DNA of 64,000 bases. Source: Pseudomonas taiwanensis. Lineage in GTDB: Bacteria; Pseudomonadota; Gammaproteobacteria; Pseudomonadales; Pseudomonadaceae. Positions 60,550 through 64,000 of the stretch are shown piece by piece. A program made the translations under genes and the position numbers. Each line of letters opens with the position of its first letter. Within the stretch, counting starts at the first letter, position 1. Below the pieces are notes generated by a model. That model was not told the DNA's origin, ran no database searches, and worked only from the letters and a program-made list of their open reading frames with translations. The stretch is taken from NCBI RefSeq assembly GCF_013393345.1, contig NZ_QJRF01000048.1, positions 1-64,000 of the forward strand, read 5' to 3'.

Positions 60550-61587
60550 ATGAATCTCCAGATAGCCCTGCTGCTCGGCCAGGACGGCATCACCAACGGC
60601 GCCATCTACGCGCTGTTGGCCCTGTCGCTCCTGCTGGTCTTCACCGTCACGCGCATCCTGCTGATCCCCCAGGGCGAGTTCGTCACCTACGGCGCCCTGG
60701 CCATGGCCAGTCTCCAGGCTGGCCAACCCACCGCGCTGGTCTGGCTGCTGCTCGGCCTGACCCTGGCGGACTGCGCCATGGACCTGTTTGACGCGACCCG
60801 CGCCAGCCGCGGCTTCCGCTTCCCGAAACGGATAATCCCCAAGCTCGCCTACGCCCTGGCCATGGTTGGCCTGGTGCGCAACCTGCCGCTGGCCGAACTG
60901 CCTATGGCGGTCCAGGCCCTGCTGACGCTGGCCTTGGTGGTGCCGCTGGGTCCGCAACTCTATCGCCTGGTGTTCCAGCCGATTGCCTCGGCCAGCTCGC
61001 TGGTGCTGCTGATCGTCTCCATTGCCGTGCACGTGGCCATGGTCGGTCTCGGCCTGCTGATGTTCGGCCCAGAAGGCGCGCGCACTGCGCCCTTCTCCGA
61101 GGCCGGCCTGACCCTAGGCCCCGTGACCTTCAACAGCCAGACCCTGTGGGTGATCGCCGTGTCCCTGGCGCTCATCATCAGCCTGTTCCTGTTTTTCGAG
61201 CGCAGCCTCTATGGCAAGGCCCTGCGCGCCACCGCGGTGAACCGCCTGGGCGCTCGGCTGATGGGCATCTCGCCGACCCTGGCGGGCAAGGCCACCTTCG
61301 CCCTCGCCACCTTCATCGGTGCGCTGTCAGGCATCCTCATCGCCCCCATCACCACCCTCTACTTCGACTCGGGCTTCGTCATCAGCCTCAAGGGTTTCGT
61401 CGGCGCCATCATCGGCGGCCTGGTGAGCTACCCGGTGGCCGCCCTCGGCGCACTGGGCGTTGGCCTGATCGAGGCCTTCTCGATGTTCTGGGCCAGCACC
61501 TACAAGGAAATCATCGTCTTCACGCTGATCATCCCCTTCCTGCTCTGGCGCTCCCTCACCAGCCGTCACGTGGAGGACGATGAATGA
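60550..61587 (+). CDS. HAAT-type ABC importer permease, LivH-like, with a long central insertion
   Basis: 345 residues, about 45 longer than usual for LivH-like permeases. The N-terminus GITNGAIYALLALSLLLVFTVTRILLIPQGEFVTYGAL is typical. A segment at about 75-125 (DLFDATRASRGFRFPKRIIPKLAYALAMVGLVRNLPLAELP) is not usual and may add a loop and helix. The C-terminal half (NRLGARLMGISPTLAGKATFALATFIGALSGIL, then GFVGAIIGGLVSYPVAALGALGVGLIEAF) is standard. Its stop overlaps the next gene by four bases. Confidence 0.88.
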   Translation: MNLQIALLLGQDGITNGAIYALLALSLLLVFTVTRILLIPQGEFVTYGALAMASLQAGQPTALVWLLLGLTLADCAMDLFDATRASRGFRFPKRIIPKLAYALAMVGLVRNLPLAELPMAVQALLTLALVVPLGPQLYRLVFQPIASASSLVLLIVSIAVHVAMVGLGLLMFGPEGARTAPFSEAGLTLGPVTFNSQTLWVIAVSLALIISLFLFFERSLYGKALRATAVNRLGARLMGISPTLAGKATFALATFIGALSGILIAPITTLYFDSGFVISLKGFVGAIIGGLVSYPVAALGALGVGLIEAFSMFWASTYKEIIVFTLIIPFLLWRSLTSRHVEDDE

Positions 61588-63383
61588 AACCGCGTTACCT
61601 GATCCTCGCCCTGGTGGCCGTGCTCGGCGTTGCGCCGCTGGTGCTGCCGCCCTACTACGTCACCCTGCTCAACTACATCGGCCTCTACACGCTGGTGGTG
61701 CTCGGCCTGGTGCTGCTCACCGGCGTCGGCGGCATGACCAGCTTCGGCCAGGCCGCCTTCGTTGGCCTCGGCGCCTACACCAGCGCTTACCTGACCACGG
61801 TGCAGGACCTGCCGGGCTGGCTGGCCTGGGCCAGCGCATCGCCCTGGCTGACCCTGCTGGTGGGACTGGTGCTGACCGGCGCGGTGGCCCTGCTGCTAGG
61901 CGCACTGACCCTGAAGCTTTCCGGGCATTACCTGCCGCTCGGCACCATCGCCTGGGGCCTGTCGCTCTACTACCTGTTCGGCACCTTGGAATCCCTCGGC
62001 GGCCACACCGGCGTCAGCGGCCTGCCGTCGATCTCGCTGTTCGGCTGGGAGCTGAACAAGGGCGAGGAGATCTATTACCTGATCTGGGCGGTGTTGCTCT
62101 GCGCCATGCTGATCACCCAGAACCTCCTGGATTCCCGTGAAGGCCGTGCCATCCGCGCCCTCAAGGGCGGCCAACTGATGGCCGAGTCGATGGGCGTAAA
62201 CACCTTCCGCGCAAAGATGGTGATCTTCCTCATCTCCGCCCTGTTCGCCGCTGTGTCGGGCTGGCTCTACGCCCATACCCAGCGCTTCGTGAACCCCACG
62301 CCCTTCGGCCTGCACATGGGCATCGACTACCTGTTCATGGCGCTGATCGGCGGCGTGGCCAGCGTCTGGGGCGCACTGCTCGGCGCGGGCGTGCTGACCA
62401 TGCTCAAGCAGTGGCTGCAGGATCTGCTGCCGCACCTCTTCGGCAGCACCGGCAACTACGAGGTGATCGTCTTCGGCCTGCTCATCATCCTGCTGATGCA
62501 ACGTGCGCCGGGCGGCCTCTGGCCCCTGCTGCTGCGCCTGGTGCCGGATGCCTGGAAACCGCGCCTGTCGTTCAAGGCCGTGGATGCCGCCGCCGAGCTG
62601 CCGCGCCGCGAGCTGCCTGCCGCCGGTGAAGTGCTGCTGGAAGCCCGCAACGTGACGCGCCGCTTCGGTGGCCTGGTGGCCAACAACGAGATGAACCTGG
62701 ACGTGCGCGCCGGGGAAATCCTCGCCCTGATCGGCCCCAACGGCGCCGGCAAGAGCACCCTGTTCAACCAGCTGTCCGGCGTCGACACCCCCACCTCCGG
62801 CGACGTGCTGTTCCGTGGCCAGCGCATCAACGGCATCCCCTCCCGCGAGATCGCCCGCATGGGCATGAGCCGCACCTTCCAGCATGTGAAGCTGCTGCCG
62901 GAAATGAGCGTGCTGGAGAACGTCGCCATCGGCGCCCACCTGCGCGGCAACAAGGGCGTGCTCGCCGCCTCCCTGCGCCTGGACCGCGCCGAGGAAGCGG
63001 AACTGCTGGGCGAAGCCCGTCGCCAGCTGGAGCGCGTCGGCCTGGGTGACTACCTGCACGTGGAAGCCGGAAGCCTGGCCCTGGGCCAGCAACGCATCCT
63101 GGAAATTGCCCGCGCGCTCTGCGCCAACCCCTGCCTGCTGCTGCTCGACGAGCCCGCCGCCGGCCTGCGCCACAAGGAGAAGGAAGCCCTTGGCGTGCTT
63201 CTCAGCCGTCTGCGCAGCGAAGGCATGGCGATCCTCCTGGTGGAGCACGACATGGACTTCGTCATGGGCCTGGTGGACCGGGTCGTGGTGATGGAGTTCG
63301 GCCAGCGCATCGCCTACGGCCTGCCCGCCGACGTACAGAAAGACCCGGCGGTGCTGGAAGCCTATCTCGGAGGTGCTGAGTGA
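61584..63383 (+). CDS. HAAT-type importer: LivM-like permease fused to LivG-like ATPase
   Basis: 599 residues in one chain. Residues 1-335 are a LivM-like permease ([36 protein letters not shown], then [19 protein letters not shown] and [25 protein letters not shown]). After a linker ([10 protein letters not shown]) residues 350-599 are a complete LivG-like ATPase with Walker [11 protein letters not shown]-loop [19 protein letters not shown], signature-like LALGQQRIL and Walker [12 protein letters not shown]. The signature is ALGQQ instead of LSGGQ, a common LivG variation. Such permease-ATPase fusions occur in aromatic-acid HAAT systems. Confidence 0.92.
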   Translation: MKPRYLILALVAVLGVAPLVLPPYYVTLLNYIGLYTLVVLGLVLLTGVGGMTSFGQAAFVGLGAYTSAYLTTVQDLPGWLAWASASPWLTLLVGLVLTGAVALLLGALTLKLSGHYLPLGTIAWGLSLYYLFGTLESLGGHTGVSGLPSISLFGWELNKGEEIYYLIWAVLLCAMLITQNLLDSREGRAIRALKGGQLMAESMGVNTFRAKMVIFLISALFAAVSGWLYAHTQRFVNPTPFGLHMGIDYLFMALIGGVASVWGALLGAGVLTMLKQWLQDLLPHLFGSTGNYEVIVFGLLIILLMQRAPGGLWPLLLRLVPDAWKPRLSFKAVDAAAELPRRELPAAGEVLLEARNVTRRFGGLVANNEMNLDVRAGEILALIGPNGAGKSTLFNQLSGVDTPTSGDVLFRGQRINGIPSREIARMGMSRTFQHVKLLPEMSVLENVAIGAHLRGNKGVLAASLRLDRAEEAELLGEARRQLERVGLGDYLHVEAGSLALGQQRILEIARALCANPCLLLLDEPAAGLRHKEKEALGVLLSRLRSEGMAILLVEHDMDFVMGLVDRVVVMEFGQRIAYGLPADVQKDPAVLEAYLGGAE

Positions 63384-64000
63384 TGAACATGCCGATTCAA
63401 GACCTGAAGCAGCCGGAAAACCTCGCCGCCAACCCGGTGCTGGAAGTCAGCGACCTGAGCGTCGCCTATGGCAAGGTGGAAGCCCTGTCCAACGCCAGCC
63501 TGCGGGTCGGCCAGGGGCAGATCGTCACCGTGATCGGCCCCAACGGCGCCGGCAAGACCACCCTGCTCTCCGCCATCATGGGTGTGCTCGGCTCCCGTGG
63601 CCGGGTCGCGTTCGACGGCAGCCTGGAAGCGGTGCCGGAAGTGGAAGTGATGGTGTCGCGCGGCCTCGGCCTGGTGCCGGAGAAGCGCGAACTGTTCGGC
63701 AGCATGACGGTGGCAGACAACTTGCTATTGGGCGCCTTCCAGCGCCACCGCAGCGGCAAACGCGACCATGGCGAAACGCTGAAGGAGGTCTACGACCTGT
63801 TCCCGCGTCTGTGGGAACGCCGCGACCAACTGGCCGCCACCCTCTCCGGCGGCGAGCGGCAGATGCTTGCCGTGGGCCGTGCGCTGATGGCCAAGCCCAA
63901 GCTGCTGATGCTGGACGAACCCAGCCTGGGCCTTGCGCCGCTGATCACCCGCGAGATCTTCCGCATCATCACCACCCTGCGCCAGCAGGGAGTTTCCATC
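63383..64000 (+). CDS. HAAT-type ABC importer ATPase, LivF-like (3' end outside window)
   Basis: The frame is open from ATG 63383, which overlaps the previous stop by one base, to the last base: 206 codons so far. It starts [36 protein letters not shown], has a 20-residue N-terminal extension before the ATPase core, Walker [10 protein letters not shown], LivF-type [24 protein letters not shown], signature LSGGERQML and Walker [14 protein letters not shown]. It completes the second importer with the binding protein, LivH-like permease and LivM-LivG fusion. Confidence 0.92.
   Translation, partial: MNMPIQDLKQPENLAANPVLEVSDLSVAYGKVEALSNASLRVGQGQIVTVIGPNGAGKTTLLSAIMGVLGSRGRVAFDGSLEAVPEVEVMVSRGLGLVPEKRELFGSMTVADNLLLGAFQRHRSGKRDHGETLKEVYDLFPRLWERRDQLAATLSGGERQMLAVGRALMAKPKLLMLDEPSLGLAPLITREIFRIITTLRQQGVSI

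Overview
The window is a high-GC chromosomal segment that reads as a Pseudomonas genome. The support is Pseudomonas-typical small families (DUF1652, DUF2388), two OprD-type porins, the catBCA/catR and antABC gene orders, LysR and AraC regulators of Pseudomonas type, and many dispersed REP-like palindromes. The species cannot be fixed from the sequence alone. No rRNA gene, intact tRNA gene, CRISPR array or complete insertion sequence was seen.

Region 1 (1-8.0 kb) is a type VI secretion cassette followed by an accessory tail. The C-terminus of a VgrG spike is followed by a DUF2169 protein, a DUF4150 PAAR-like protein, a probable HNH/EndoVII-type nuclease effector and its presumed immunity protein. 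Base composition falls sharply from about 3.13 kb, inside the effector. The tail holds orphan immunity-like genes, a fragment of a second DUF2169 gene, a broken membrane-protein gene and a stretch resembling the 3' end of tRNA-Gly. This is the picture of an island that has exchanged and lost toxin/immunity modules.

Region 2 (8.0-15.2 kb) is a peptide/nickel-type ABC importer operon on the minus strand. A cupin resembling DMSP lyases sits between the binding protein and the permeases, and a LysR regulator is divergent.

Region 3 (15.4-33.7 kb) is mixed. It holds small Pseudomonas proteins, a nitrilase-like hydrolase next to an NCS1 permease with a divergent LysR gene, a periplasmic binding protein, a secreted DUF4157 protein and a YghU-like glutathione transferase. 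A FixL/FixJ-type two-component pair, a Bcr/CflA exporter preceded by a 46-residue ORF, an RND pump with its lipoprotein adaptor, a tandem palindrome array and a DUF899 protein follow.

Region 4 (32.7-64.0 kb) is an aromatic-catabolism supercluster that converges on catechol. AntR-like regulator and antABC oxidise anthranilate to catechol. A five-gene branched-chain-amino-acid-type (HAAT) ABC importer and an OprD porin probably bring in the substrate. An arylformamidase-like hydrolase fits the kynurenine-to-anthranilate route. catBCA with divergent catR opens catechol by the ortho pathway. The complete indole-3-acetate set iacHABICDEFG follows, with an OprD porin and a NIPSNAP protein downstream. 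A second HAAT importer, in which permease and ATPase are fused, runs off the right end. No dedicated iac regulator is present in the window.
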